A stretch of DNA of 64,000 nt, taken from assembly GCA_008933995.1 (NCBI GenBank), contig WARS01000012.1, forward strand, positions 7,139,001 through 7,203,000, given 5' to 3'. Under the pieces are notes generated by a model. It saw nothing but the letters and a program-made list of their open reading frames with translations, searched no databases and was not told the DNA's origin. This DNA is from Datnioides undecimradiatus. Lineage: Eukaryota > Chordata > Actinopteri > Lobotiformes > Datnioididae. Shown here one piece after another: positions 39,906 to 53,259 of this stretch. The translations under genes and the position numbers were made by a program. Position 1 is the first letter of the stretch; every line of letters begins with the position of its first letter.

Positions 39906-42900
39906 AAAAAATGCATTCAACTACTCAAAAACATCATCTAATGATTGCACTGAACATATTTTGTATGTAAATTTGCAGAACAATCCTCCAGTCTGTGAGG
40001 AGATATGTTGTGATGTGACTGTGACTGACTCTGACTCTATTGCACATATTTTTATATAGCAGGTCTGTGTACATATACTTAAGTGTGCATGTGCATATGT
40101 CAGACTGAGCCGGTCTCATTGCATCCTGACGTTCGTAAAGGCCCTTCAGAGAAGCACACCTGAGCCGACTCGTAAAGCTTCCAGGCGGAGCAACCTGTAT
40201 AGCTGTCTGCACGTCTTGTTCGCTAGCTCTGTGGATGTTAGTTGCCTGTTACACACCCCTAACTTTCACAGCTGAATTATCTCCTGGTCAGCTTCATCCC
40301 ATCTTTACTTCTTGATCACCGTTTTTATCTTGGTTTTAATGTGTGCTGCCTGTGAGAGAGACAATTGTTTCCAGTGTACATTCATTTCAGAGCGCCTTAT
40401 CGTGATTCAGCCCTCGTCACCTTTCACCACCACAAACACACCTTCACACAGTCACTTAAATACCTGTTGTTGGGTTCCAAACCCCTCATTCACTTTCCCT
40501 CCACAGCTTTTCCTGCCACAGACACTGGATAAATGCATGTTTGTCTATAGTTTAACATTCTGGACAACCTGCACACACAGAAAACAAATTATGCACATGG
40601 AGGCACGCCATGCTCATTTCTCTCAAGCACGTATGCATCCATGTGAATATCCAGCATAGCCAGCAGGGTCCCATTGGGAACTCTGCCAGTTTTCTTTTCA
40701 TTACCCTACCTGGGGGCTGAACCCCCACTATCACAATAAGCTTTATTTTTATCGACATGTCCAGACGGAAGCGGCATTCCTGGGAATTAGGCTCAATTTC
40801 ACTTGGCCTCCAGTGTTTTTAGGGAATACCATGCTCTCACAACTGCCCTCCCAACCCCCCCCCCCTTTTTTTTTTTGCACAAGGAACATGCTGCTCACTG
40901 AATATCATATCTCCACTGATACTGCACACTGTTATTCCAAAATTGTACAGATTATTTCCATTTGTTGGCCTTTCTGAAAAGCTTCATTGCAGCTGTTATT
41001 GTGCAGTCCACTGAACACTCAGTCGCTTCAGTTACACTAGTCATTCTGGTTTCCATCTGAACTTGCCAATAGGTACATGTCAAAGACTTTTAAATCAGAT
41101 TATAAGCTAAACCTGCTTGGACACACTGTATCAGGTGTTAACAGATAACATTCCCCATGGCAGCATCTGCTGTATGAAATGTTTTATCTACCATAGTTTG
41201 CATACTTTGAGGGCCAGTAAGCCATATATTTGTCTAATATTCTATGTTAGTGTACACTAGGGCAACGGTATTTCGAGGAACAGTCACAGTTGTTGAGGCA
41301 GACCGACGCCTATGCCGCTGTCGTCTGTAAATCTGCTTGCAGAGACAAGAGAGAAGCCTGTCAGCACCATCCATCACACTGCCAGTGTTTTACTCACGTT
41401 CTGAATATGCCAAGCATGCATTCAAGCACTAGAAAATCCTGAATGTCCTTATCCTGCAAATCAACTATGTAACAGTACAATCTGTAGTATAAAAGTGTAA
41501 TAAACTCGTTTTAGAATGAATTACTGAAAACATATAGTCATTTTACGGTAACCCATATCAACTGGCCGTTTAGAAAATGCTGTTGTGTACCAGTCAAGAA
41601 GTAGGGACACTCAGAAGCATAGACCCTCCACACACACACATGCATTTAAACAGGATAGCCTGTCTGTTTTTCATCTATCTCTTTCACTTTGTTATTTATC
41701 CTTTTGGGTCATGATCTGCTCAAGAAACCCAAGTCAATAATTAAACCGGCCCTTTTCTCATTTTGATCAACTTAGCAAAACAAACCACATTCCTTATTAA
41801 TTTATTAAACAGCATAAAGTTTTTTCCTTTAATGATCGTGTGACTGTGTTATTTTATGCGAGATGATTTGTAATTTTAGCCACGGCCATGTCAGCATCTC
41901 TGGTGAGAGAGTGTAGGAGAAACACTGCCATTAGAGGAAGAGGTTAAACCACCGTCTGTGGAAACTAGTATCTACAGTCTCTGGGTCAAACCACAAGCAT
42001 CAAGTCATCAAGTCCAACACACTGAAGCCTGTTCATAACCCCAAACCCTGCAAAATATATCAGAACAGTTCATTTTTGTTCAAACTACATTGCCAGCCCT
42101 GATGCTAGTGCTTTATTTCCACTGTGTTAAGGTGATGTTTAACCAGAAACAGTTGGTGAAAATACTTTAAATCCACCTGTTAAGGCTTAGTTTCTACCAC
42201 CATGGCAGGGAAATAAACTGCTGGCAATAGAGTGTGTTAGCCTCAGCCTATTAGGGTTTTATCATCCATGCTTTGGGGTGGGGGAGTTTGGTTGGGGAGG
42301 GGGGTTGACCTTGGGTACTGGTGCCTCCCCCTCTGTCTGAGTCTGTATATAGAGCACCCCACCTGTAATTATCTGGGGATTACCCCTTTATATGAGCCAG
42401 TTTTATAGCGTCCGAAGGGACTTCCTGCTTCCCCTCAAAAAAAAAAAAACCTCCAATAAAAAGCCACCTCTGTAGCATCACAGCAGGGTACCAGCCAATC
42501 AATGTCCTTCACCAAAACCCCATGTTCACAAATGGTTATTCAAGTGCCATTCAGTTCAGGTGGACTTATGGTGGTTCAGTTAGAAGCTGGTGTATTTCAG
42601 CCACCTGTCCTCACGATATGGATGTGTTCATTAGCAATGTTCCAACAGCTGGAATGCATCTTCTCCTTTTTGGATCACGTAGCTCTCTTTTTACCGAGAT
42701 TGAACAGGTTACTGGAACAATTTCAGTATAGTTTTACTGTATATATTTGTGGAAATGCTCAAATCACTAGATGAGTTGGCATGCTTCCCAGCTCGCACCC
42801 TATAGGCTGAAGCACCCCTACTAATCCACATTTTGTAAAAGGGAGCAAGGAAAAGGAAAGAACTGTAAAATCAGGCAGGAATTCTGTTTATGGGACGCCA

Positions 42901-44776
42901 GGACACAGCTGCCTGTTGGAGCTGGCAATGGAGGTCCGTGTCACAGGCAAAGCTGTGATCTGCTGGATCTATAGTGGCGTTAGCCAGATGGTCTTTCAAG
43001 CACACATATGTATTAAGACTGACAGATTTTAAAACACTCCAGCTTAATACAGGTGCATCCACTGTCTCAGTAACACAGTAAAATACACACACAGATACAC
43101 ACCTCTACATTGGACCAGCTTTGTTATTGCTTCTGGACTGTGCCTTAACAGCCTGTAGCACCACTGTCGCACGCAATGTGCCGATTGAAAGCTCCCCAAG
43201 TCACAGAGAGAGAGGGGAAGCCAAAGTGGGAGGGAGCAACACAGGGAGCATGCAAAGGATTTAGACCTAGGCTATGAGAGTATGAAAAGAAGTCGATTAA
43301 GTGACACATCTAGCGTTGCCAAACACAGTTACACCCAACTCAAAGGATCGACTAAGTTCCACCACTTGTTCACTGCCAACTGTGAAAAATTAATTTCATG
43401 GATGTAAAACTGAAATCTCCATTTAAGTGAGTGACTGAGGAAAGTCCAGGAGAACATTTTGTTAAAACTTTGTTCTGCTTTGGTCAAAAAATTGCAGCTT
43501 ATATTTCACAAACTCAAAGATTAAAACAAAGCCAGTATGCACAGGTGGCTTCAAGAGCGAAAATGCTATGAACACCCATTTTTACAAGCCTCAAAAAACC
43601 CCAAGGTGTATGTTGTGTGTCTCATTCTGGGTTGTGTTTGGACTGTTTTCCTGGCCCATAAAAAAAGGCACATTTCAAGAAAAATATGTGAAGCACAGTG
43701 ATTTTAAAGGCACTGCAGTACTTGAAACTCCATTAAACATGTGATGGTTTCCTCATTTCTAAGTGAGAACAACTTAGGTCATCTCCTTTACGATGATCAT
43801 CATTGACCTTTGAAAGAATGGACAGAGTTGTAAGCTTGCTGAGGTGTAAGTGGCCTTCCTTAATTTGCAATAATTGCTTTTTTTGGCCACATGGAGGCAG
43901 CTGAAACAAGCTGTGAACACAACACTGACCTGTTCCCTATATGACCTTGTGAATTGATAGAGGGGACTTTTTGGCTAACAGCTAGCAAACAGCTGAGTAT
44001 TTGCCCTTTCAGCAGATTTGATGCATGAGCCTGATGTTTCAAAATAAAAGTAACGTGCACATTTTCAGACAGTCTCTCCTGCCCATATATGGTCACATTA
44101 AGAGTGACAGAAATGTGTGCAAAGAACACAAAACAGAGCTATAGAGGGAAGTTCAAATGGTCTTGACTCTCACCACTGAACATCTAGACAATCATTGCAT
44201 AAAGTGGGTGTGAAAGAGGAACTGTCAGTTTGGGAAAGTTACAGAAATGGTCACGCACAGCCAACCCCAGAGCAATCTAACTTCAGAAAGATGGGGTGTT
44301 TCTAAACCAACATGGATGCGTCAGTGGTGAATTTCCTCAGTCAAGCAACAAGTGTTCATGCTCAGTTTTGGGTTCTTGTTTCTGATATTTTTCTGTCTTT
44401 AAATTTTATATTTGAGTGGGTTTTTTTTCCTTTGAGCTACAGGAGATACTCTTACCTGGGTCCTGAATAGCATTTCTGTCTTCTAAGTCGGCAAGGTGCT
44501 TCCCCCAACAATTACAACCAGATGCAAAGAGGGGGTTAAGAGGGGTCATTCCGTTTTATTAAAGGCTTTATTAAAAATAATATGGGGGCAGGACTAGAAT
44601 CATACTTCATCATTCTTTTTGGGGCTATTTTTCCTTGGCAACACATGTAGCCATAGCAGGTGCTGACATCCCCTCTCCACTTCTTCCCCCTTTTCCAACC
44701 CTCTTTCACTCTCCCCTCAGTCTATCCTCGCATTCACTCCCTCTCTTCTCTCTTATTGTTCCCTTTTTAATTGCAG

Positions 44777-44973
44777 ATATAAAAATGGCCAAATGCTGCC
44801 CTTTGATGGGGAGGGACATTCCTGGCGTCTCTCAGATGTCTGTGCTGCTTTGCCGTAACCCAACTCCAGTTGAAAGCATTTTCCTGGGAAAAAGAGGCGG
44901 CTCGCGATCGACGGGGCACAGGGACACCTGCAGCTCTGGCGCAGCGGTGACTACAGATCAGCCCTGGACGTGA
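44777..44973 (+). other. Exon-like island with 63-codon open frame, unassigned
   Basis: Follows a good polypyrimidine tract and TTGCAG. ATG at 44785 has a purine at -3 and G at +4, opening a frame MAKCCPLMGRDIPGVSQMSV that runs to a stop at 44973. No similarity recognised, no signal peptide or domain. Could be a noncoding RNA exon or chance. Confidence 0.12.
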
Positions 44974-47478
44974 CTCAACACCGATCCAAGCACAGAAATG
45001 CACACACACACACACCCTAACACTTGCATTCACACAGAAAGAGTACTCCAGCCCTCGCCTGCGCTTCCACACACGTACGGTACATTCCACTCTGCAACTT
45101 CCCCCACCTTCGCAACTGCCTTGCCAGTTCATTCAGTGATGTCCAGACTGATGAGAGTAATACGGTGAAAATGAGGACAGATGCTCCCATAAACCCTGTC
45201 ATCAATTTGTCCCAGTCATTAAAATTGGCTGTAATTGGCCTAATTGTGGTCAATCATGCTTGCCAATGGTGCAGAAAAGTGTAGGGTATAGTCTTACAAG
45301 AAGAGTGGATGATGAAGTTGGAGTGGGTCACTCTGCTACGAAACAATGATTGCTAGCTATAATCTTTGTCTAATCCTCACCGCAACTAACCTGTTTGATC
45401 AAAAGGAGAACAAATGATGCACTAATGGTAGACAGGTTGAAACAGTATGGAGCTGTCTTTCTGAATGTCAGCTATGACTTACATAATTCCCTCTGAACAG
45501 CGTCTTATTTTTACTTCATAATCCAACTCTGCTAAGTTCTGTTTAAAGTCAATAGATCGTTTGATCAGTCACAGCGTCTCATGACAGCAGCTGAGCCGCC
45601 ACAGGATTAATTCTTAGACCTGCACAGTGAGGTTTGCTGAGACAAAACAGTTTCAGGTAGTGTGAAACTCAATTCCTCCAGCGGGGCAATCGACTGTCAC
45701 TCTGGGCCGTGAAATGATTGACTCCCAGAATACTTCTCTCTTCAAACATCACATTTCTTATGCACACAAACACGGACATATCAAGCGTGAGGAGAATGTG
45801 ACAGGCAGCCGTGAGTGACAGCTAAACATGCTGGAAAGCATGGAGATGGGTGAGTAGGGAGGCAGGCAGAGGGTGTGAGTTTCTGGGGAGGTGTGCTAGG
45901 GCAGCTCAGGTCGAGTGGGACACATGGGTGCACTGGGAGGAATTTGTATTAAATTCATCTCCCCCCTAAAATTGTTTCCAGCCCATGGCCATCAAAACAC
46001 TGTCAGATCACCAGCTCAGTACTCAGTGTCTTCTCTCCCTCTTCTGCTCCTGCCCCAGCTCCCATCACACACACGCAAACTCACACACACACAACCCTTC
46101 ATTCCCTCTCCACTTTAAAAGTCTTCACTTAGACAAACAGTCAGAGGAAGAAAAGGGGGGTGCATGGGCAGTCTGGCTGTCTGAGCTCTGATGTGTTCAA
46201 GCGAGTGTGTTGCTGCCTTTATTGTTGTGCATGTGCGTGTGTGGGAGCATACAGCTTTGTTCTTGAGCCATCAAGAAAGGTCTAACCTCTAAAATGCAGT
46301 GCTCAGAATAATTTTGGTGCAACTGAAAATATGTCTCGTGATTTCACGCATGCTTGGCAGCAGTAATCAATCTCTTTGAAGTGGTGGCCTGTCTCATTTG
46401 AAAAAAACAAATAAATGGCCTATTTCACTGAGTTGTTTGACATCAGGTTAACTGATTGTGGAAAATGGATCCATGATTTAACATTTTTACATCATATGAC
46501 ATCAAGTGGCTCCCTTTCTGAACTGTCTTTCCCTTTAGGAACGCAAACCCAAATAAATGGAGGCCTTTCAACACCTTTTAGTCACATCCAGTGGGGCTCA
46601 CCACCACCACTGATACATCTGATGGTGCTTTGGTGGAAGCAAAAAAAAAGAGGTTTCCTCTTAGTTCTAGTCCTATGTCATGGTTGTGGGTCCCAGCTGC
46701 GAGCAGTTTGATGGTTGGTTGAGTTCAGGCAGCAAAAACAACCTCTCCCCTGCCTCTCAGGCCAAAGGTACAAGGCTGTGTGTCTCAATGGAAAGAGGGA
46801 GAGCAAGAGCGCTCCTATTCACCACATCGGGATGTGGAGATGCTGCGTGGGGTTACTCAGGGCAACGGGCCACGCCTGACTGGGGGGCCCCAGTTGAGAG
46901 GGTGAAGGTCAATTAGAAGCAAATGTCCTCCATCATGATCACTCCATTGTAGTACGACTCTCTCATGTTTTGTTGTCCGCAGGAGGACTTGATCTGACCT
47001 TGGCCGTATCACTCTCACTCCATATCACTCTCAATAACCATCATCCATCCAAAAAAGGCCATAAAATGGGAAAACCTTTTGAAAAAGCATCTTATGTCTA
47101 AGAGAGTTACTATAGTCTCAGTAATGCAATCCTGTTGTTGATTCTGTGATACGGAGCCCCCACCATTTTGCCTTTGAGGACGGATTGCATTGGCCCTGTC
47201 AAAATTGAAACTGCTTTGAACAATGGACACATTTTTTCATTGTTTTCCTTCAGAGCCAAGGAAACATCCAGCATTACTGTAAACAGCGGCCAAAGACTCC
47301 AGCGGGGGGACAAAATAAGTCTGTGATGTAGACCAGTCAATAAAGACATCTCCTTTTTCACATCCCCTTTTATCATGCTAAAGCTCTCAGCACCATGACA
47401 CCACGTCTCCTTCACACTTGGACACAATTTATGCTTATAAAACTGTCTCTCAGAACGGCAGTGCCTTCCCCATTCGCC

Positions 47479-47519
47479 CACACACACACACACACACACA
47501 CACCCACACACACAAACAC
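47479..47519. repeat. (CA)n microsatellite, interrupted
   Basis: CA units with one CC and one AA interruption, suggesting an older array. Confidence 0.9.
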
Positions 47520-49928
47520 ATGCATACACACCTCAAAGTAGATCTACTCCAGATTTGGACTTTCAAAGCCCTTGGATAGTTCTAAAAACATACAGTATGT
47601 TTCTCTGACCCCTCGTGGTTTAGATACATCTCCAACTGTTAAAACACGCGCTCAAGCGCAATCAAACATCTCTGGAGAAGAAAGGAGTTTTTGCCGCACC
47701 TCTCTCAAAGCAGTTGGATGTGAGAGGTAAGTAATACATCCTGCAGTGACACAGTTGTGATGCTCCTGTAGGGAAATATTTCAAAGATGTCAGAGTAGAG
47801 TGGATGACAGGTACAAGGATAGCTGATGTGTTCAGGAGAGACAAAGAGGGGCAAAAAAGGAAGGAAGGACTTGATCAAAAAGGTGAAACCATATAGACAA
47901 GATGTTGGCAAGGGATATGAGGAATATGAAAAGGAAACATGTATTGTGAAAGAAAGGCAGGCTGCTGTCAAAGACGCAACAGTGGGAGCAAAGGCAGGAC
48001 TGATGGGATAGATGAAGAGACACAGGAGAGGTTTTGGGGGGAGATGGAGATGCAGATCGAGTGAGGGAGTCTGTCCGTATACGGTGGATTAAAACCACAT
48101 GTGTCTGCCTGAGGTGAGGACTCCACAACGCTGCGCACACATGCGAGGAAGAATGCCGTCACTCACACCCACCAGGGGCACCGCACGCTCATTTCCAGAA
48201 TCTGATTCTGCTGCCAACTTTCAGCTGCTTGCAAAAAAAGAAAAAAACTTTCAAGATGTCATCTCCACTACGTCCTTCATCTCGTTTGTCTCACAAAGCA
48301 AATAAATAAATACACTCTTTTGTTCCAAGGTCATCTTTCCTCTTACTTTGGCCCAGCTTACAGAACAATACTTTGGAAAGCGTTGCCATGACAAGAAGCT
48401 CCCTGAAGAAACCTATGCGGTCAGAGAAGTCATGGGAAGAGGGCAACATGGAAACCGGATGCCCAGGATGCACTGGAGGACCTGGTATGAAGAATGTCTA
48501 TCTTGCTGAGGATGTTTTTTGCTCCAGTGTATTTTATCTTTTTTTTTTTTTACCTCCCTCTTCGCTCCTGAAAATATATTTATCAAAATTTCTCTTTTTA
48601 ATAAAAAGGTGAATTGTAGGTTCCAGAGTTTGCAGTTTTGCATTTGAATGCATTTACTTTAACTTTGTTTTCCTCCTGATTACCTCCACGTATATTAACA
48701 CGTTGATAATTTATGTCAGGTTACAAAAATGTCTGACACACACCGACTTTATACGTATCACCTTCAGTGAAAATGAATTTAGGACAGTTGAAAGTGTGAG
48801 GGAGGGAGAGATGAGAGGAGAGGGGTAGCTAGGAGAAAAGGGGGCGAGACGGCCATGCTATGGGAAAGTGTTTTGGGGAAACCAAATTAAGGGGAAGAAA
48901 GGCCGGACACAAAGGCCTTTGAAAGCAGCAGACAGTTCCCTTGACATGTGCCTTAAAAGAGATGCTGCCGCCGATGCCAAGAAGGGGGGAAAGGACAGAG
49001 GAGAGGGAGAGACTGAGAGAGGGAAGGAAGGAAGGAGGAATCGAGGGAATGATCACGCTGGAAAGTGAGGGCAACCAACACAGGACAGAAAGGAAGAGAA
49101 GAGCAGAGAAAGTTCAGCATAGGTGTAATTAGTGAGAATAGAGGCAGCAGCGCAGGTCTGCGGTCTGTGGAGCCGAACAACTCAAAACACTCTTCAAAGG
49201 TGAGCTTGCTGTGTACATGAACGTGTAGGCTACGTATGCGTGTGTGCAAACTCTTAAAAGAGATGGATTCAGAGTGTACGATCATAGACGTGAGTGTGTG
49301 TGGGGGGCAGAGACATTTGAAGGAGGAAACAGTTTGAATTTCCAAACGACTGTTAAATGGCACACATCCCCTATTTTCTAATCTTTTCAAGGTCTCACTG
49401 TTTCGCATATGCTGCATATGTTTTCCTTTAATGGACTATTATAACTGCCTTTTCAATCCTTGTCTGGTTTTATCAGCTGGTGGTTGGACGTTGCTGAATG
49501 TGATTAAACATAAGACTAAAAAAAGATTTTATTTCAGTTCAACTTTGCCAGAATAATGGAAATGAATAAATAATCTGCTTTATTGCTCCTCAAATCCCAT
49601 CTTTGATCTGTTTTATGCGAACTGACACAAATGAGAATAAATAACAGTTGTAATCTCATTGAAAATATAGTTCAATGGACGTGTAGTTTGGGAATCTGTG
49701 GAACAGAAATAATCAGTGAACAACAAACAGCCTCTTTCTGTGGCACTGCCTGCTGCCGATGTCAACAGCAACATAGCATCATGCTTTTTCTCATGCAGAT
49801 CCAGTCTCTTTGATGCAGGTCGGCCCCTCTCTTTTTCCTGTCTCTCCCTCTCTCTTTCTCCTTCTGCCATTGTGTGCCCCTCAGAATTCACACTGCACTC
49901 TCTTACTCTCCCTCTCTTCCTCACTCAT

Positions 49929-49951
<23 letters not shown>
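49929..49951. repeat. (CA)n microsatellite
   Basis: About 11 CA units followed by a second short CA run. Confidence 0.9.
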
Positions 49952-49959
<8 letters not shown>

Positions 49960-50804
49960 CACACACATATTATCCCTTCCTTGGGGCTGTGTCTGACTCC
50001 GGCATGAAATCAATTTTGGAGCCTGCACCCTCCCACCACCCTTCTTCAGCGCCCATTTTCTCTCACCATGAAGCGAGACCGTTGCTGTGCCAGCCCGAGA
50101 AAAAGTGCAGTCCCCACCCCCCAACTTAATGCCCCCATCCCAGAATCCTTCAGTGCTGTGCCCTCGCAGCGCCCGCCACTGTCATTCAGTCTCTCTTCCT
50201 TCCTCATCATCATCCACTGTTCAAAGAGTCTCTAAAGCCCTTATCTACCTGTCAAACATCCCAAAGTTTGGTCTGATCATATAATATGATTGAATATTTA
50301 ATTTAAATCTGAAAATTTGACAATGTAAGATGAGACCACACACTGTGAATCAGTAAAACTATGTTTATTCTCACCCTGGACATGCTGTTTTACAAGCAAC
50401 TGTATGTGTGGTGTACCTGTATTAATTCAAAGACTTACTTGGGTATATAATAAAAAGCCTTTGATCGTCAAAATGCACTAGCACAACTTAATGGGACCCC
50501 ATTAAACTAACTCCACGTGAAAAAAATTGATGCTTAACAACAGTTTGGCAACGTGAAAGCAGCATGAAAAGGTTTCCAATCCCAAAATTGGTATAAAGTG
50601 ACAAATAGAGAGTAAGTTGAAAGAGGGATGGACATTTGGAGGTGCGTCGGCACAGCTTTTATCACTGTTATTCCCTCCACCAAGGCACACCGCTCCTTCC
50701 TAATCTGCACTGACAGAGTTTTCATCATCTGCAGAGGTGGGGACGATGGAGGACTTGAGGGGATCGGCAAAGGCGGGGGACTTTCCTCTACTCTCTCTCC
50801 CCAG

Positions 50805-50873
50805 TGGCGGTGCACCTCGAGCGGTTGCAGCCGGGGCCACCAAGGCCCCCTTTGTGCCAGTTATCACCAAGTG
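50805..50873 (+). other. Exon-like island, unassigned
   Basis: A GC- and CpG-rich 69-nt segment sits between a strong acceptor (CTCTCTCTCCCCAG) and a consensus donor (GTGAGT). One frame reads GGAPRAVAAGATKAPFVPVI then TK, with no stop. Length is a multiple of three. No family recognised and no partner exons established; it may be chance. Confidence 0.2.
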
Positions 50874-51649
50874 GTGAGTGATGGCACCGCGGCCTCCCGC
50901 TCTCAGGAGGTGGGGAGGCGGAGGAGGTGAGGAGGAGAGGGTGCACAGGAGGAGTAGATTGGAATGTTCCCAGAAGAGACAGAGAGCACGAAAGAGAGGA
51001 AAAGAAAGGAAAGAAAAAAGAAAGAAGCTGTTTGAAGGGAAGTTGTATCATCTGTGTTCGTCTCACAGGTGCACCACAGGAGGAATGTGCTTCGCTGTGA
51101 TGACTCAATAGCGCTCAAACCATCAATGAAATAGCAAAGGAAAAAACCTTCCAACAGTGTGGGAATGGTCAGGATTTCACTCATTATCTTTCTAGTTCAT
51201 CTCATAACCTTGTTTTATTTGACAGGCTCCAATTTAACAAGCTGATGTCATCCGAGGGCTAACTAGGCCCGCTGCGTGTTTCCTGCTATGATTTCATGTC
51301 TTGACTCAATTACGCTCGCTGAGACGCAGTCGCGAGAACTGAGTGACGGACAAACGTCTAGACAATGAGCAGACGCTGAGGCACATCCGAGTCGCTGCAG
51401 ATGGATCTTGGGAACTGCCCAGGCGATGAAAACGGTCAAAGGTCAGTTTACCCACCCTCCCACCCCTGCTCCTCTTTCTCCTCTGTTTTCCCAGCCTTCT
51501 CCCACGCTCCCACTAACTAATCACTAACACACCTGTGTCCTGACCAGCACCCATGTCCCTTTTCCCCTTTTATGCCTGTCACACACACAGAAGCATGCAT
51601 ACACACAGATACCAGTGTCACAGATATCTCCCTCTCTTTCCCTCTCTCT

Positions 51650-51651
<2 letters not shown>

Positions 51652-51685
<34 letters not shown>
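51652..51685. repeat. (CA)n microsatellite
   Basis: About 17 CA units, preceded by a CT-rich tract. Confidence 0.95.
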
Positions 51686-51686
<1 letters not shown>

Positions 51687-52322
51687 TCCTAGCCTTCCCA
51701 GCTGCCTGTGCACCTGGGCTGGCAGCTGTCATCGCCGTGGTAACTGGCATACAGCTGGCTGTGTCACTATCACCTGGCTCATCTGCCTCTGAAAAAGAGA
51801 GGTGGGCAGAGAAGGGAAAAATGATTCAAAAGGCAGAGTGAAAAGAGAGCAAAAGGGGATTGTGAGTGTGAGAGAAAAGAGGGAAGACAGGGACAAAGGA
51901 AGGACAAAAAATTGAGGGCCACAAACAAAAGTGATGGATGAATTTAAAAACAAAGATATTGTTGATTTGCCACTGGCACTGAGCAGACCCTTTACAACAT
52001 TTTTTCTCTTCTTCATCTCATTCATTTCTCCACCTGCCCACTAGTAGTCACTACTGGTTTTTCTAACTCACCTCAACCAGCTGCTCCTCATTTGTCATAA
52101 GCCACATACTATAAAGGACAGCTATCAATCACTTCCTGTTAGGTTGTGTTGACCTAGCGGTTCAGTTGTTATTCCCTTGTACTGCTGTCTCTGAATGCTC
52201 CAAGGAAAAATTTGAATAAATGAGTGAAATAACAGAACAAATGCAGATTTGCAGGTGCTTCCATTCAGGGAAGAGAGGGTCACTTAATAGGTTAGTATGA
52301 ATATAATGGAAAACATATGCTA

Positions 52323-52406
52323 TGGCCTTCACAGTCACCAGATCACAACCCAGTTGAAACTCTAATGAGTTGTAGATTTTGGACCAACCAGTGCATTAAT
52401 GTATGA
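52323..52406 (+). mobile_element. Tc1/mariner-type transposase fragment
   Basis: Reads WPSQSPDHNPVETLMSCRFW followed by TNQCINV and a stop. WPSQSPDLNPIE is the signature around the last catalytic Asp/Glu region of Tc1/mariner DDE transposases, so this is a scrap of a plain DNA transposon or of a repeat derived from one. I see no terminal repeats or other transposase parts nearby. Confidence 0.55.
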
Positions 52407-53213
52407 GAATCCATGGAAAGGAACAATGTAGTTTTTGTTGTGCTTCATTTGCAACACACACTCAAGGTTTATCAGCTAAGCTAACTAACACTGTGCTACA
52501 TCAGTGAGTTGTTGGCAACTGCTACTGGCCTGGAGTGCAAATGCCCAACTCTTCACCAGGTAATTAAAACACCTATAGAGGCAGCAAATGTTTTGGTGGT
52601 ACCTGTAATTTGTGTTTTTATGACACATCCTGCCTCCTAAGGTTTTGTTTAGGTACCAGAACTGTGATCTCAAGGTAATGCAGTGCCAAAATGAGAGTTG
52701 AAGCTTGAGAACTGAATTATCTTCCTTTCTATATTGTTTAAAATGTTTCTTAAAATGGCTTTCCTTTTCAACAGCTCTATGATATTTGTGTCAGTGCATG
52801 AATTTATCCATGCATTGTGGACATCTATTATGAAAACTACAGAAAAACCACAATCAACATATTATAACATATTATTTCTAACAGATTCCACAGTGTAAGA
52901 AGAAAAAAAAAACCTCACGCTTTCCGTTTAAAAGGTCAGGATCGGGGTGTAGCAAAACAAGACTTTTAGAGACCCCCTGCATGGGCAGCTTTAATTACAG
53001 CTGAGGAAGTGGCACAGCTTAACGTGAACCACCCTGCTTGGCTGTTACATCCCATGACTCTGAATGAAAGCAGAAAAGCAGTTTAATATGTTTTAATGTG
53101 CCTGTGTGTGAGAGAGTCGCACGCTAGCAGTGTGTGGCAAAGGCACAGTGCAGCATATGGGCAGGCGCGTCTGCACTGCCTGTTAAGCAGGAGGGACATC
53201 AAAAGGTGGGTTT

Positions 53214-53215
<2 letters not shown>

Positions 53216-53259
<44 letters not shown>
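53216..53259. repeat. (CA)n microsatellite
   Basis: About 22 CA units, uninterrupted. Confidence 0.95.

Larger units (their letters stand above)
39906..52322. other. Intergenic, middle part of the gap
   Basis: No gene recognised. Several CA microsatellites (47479-47519, 49929-49951, 51652-51685), purine-rich tracts near 47800-49100 and 50930-51030, and exon-like islands at 44777-44973, 50805-50873 and 51401-51441 that I cannot assign to a family. Confidence 0.55.

Noticed and set aside
47826-49132. Lys/Glu/Arg-rich open frames
   Set aside because: Products of purine-rich tracts; no conserved motif or splice structure.
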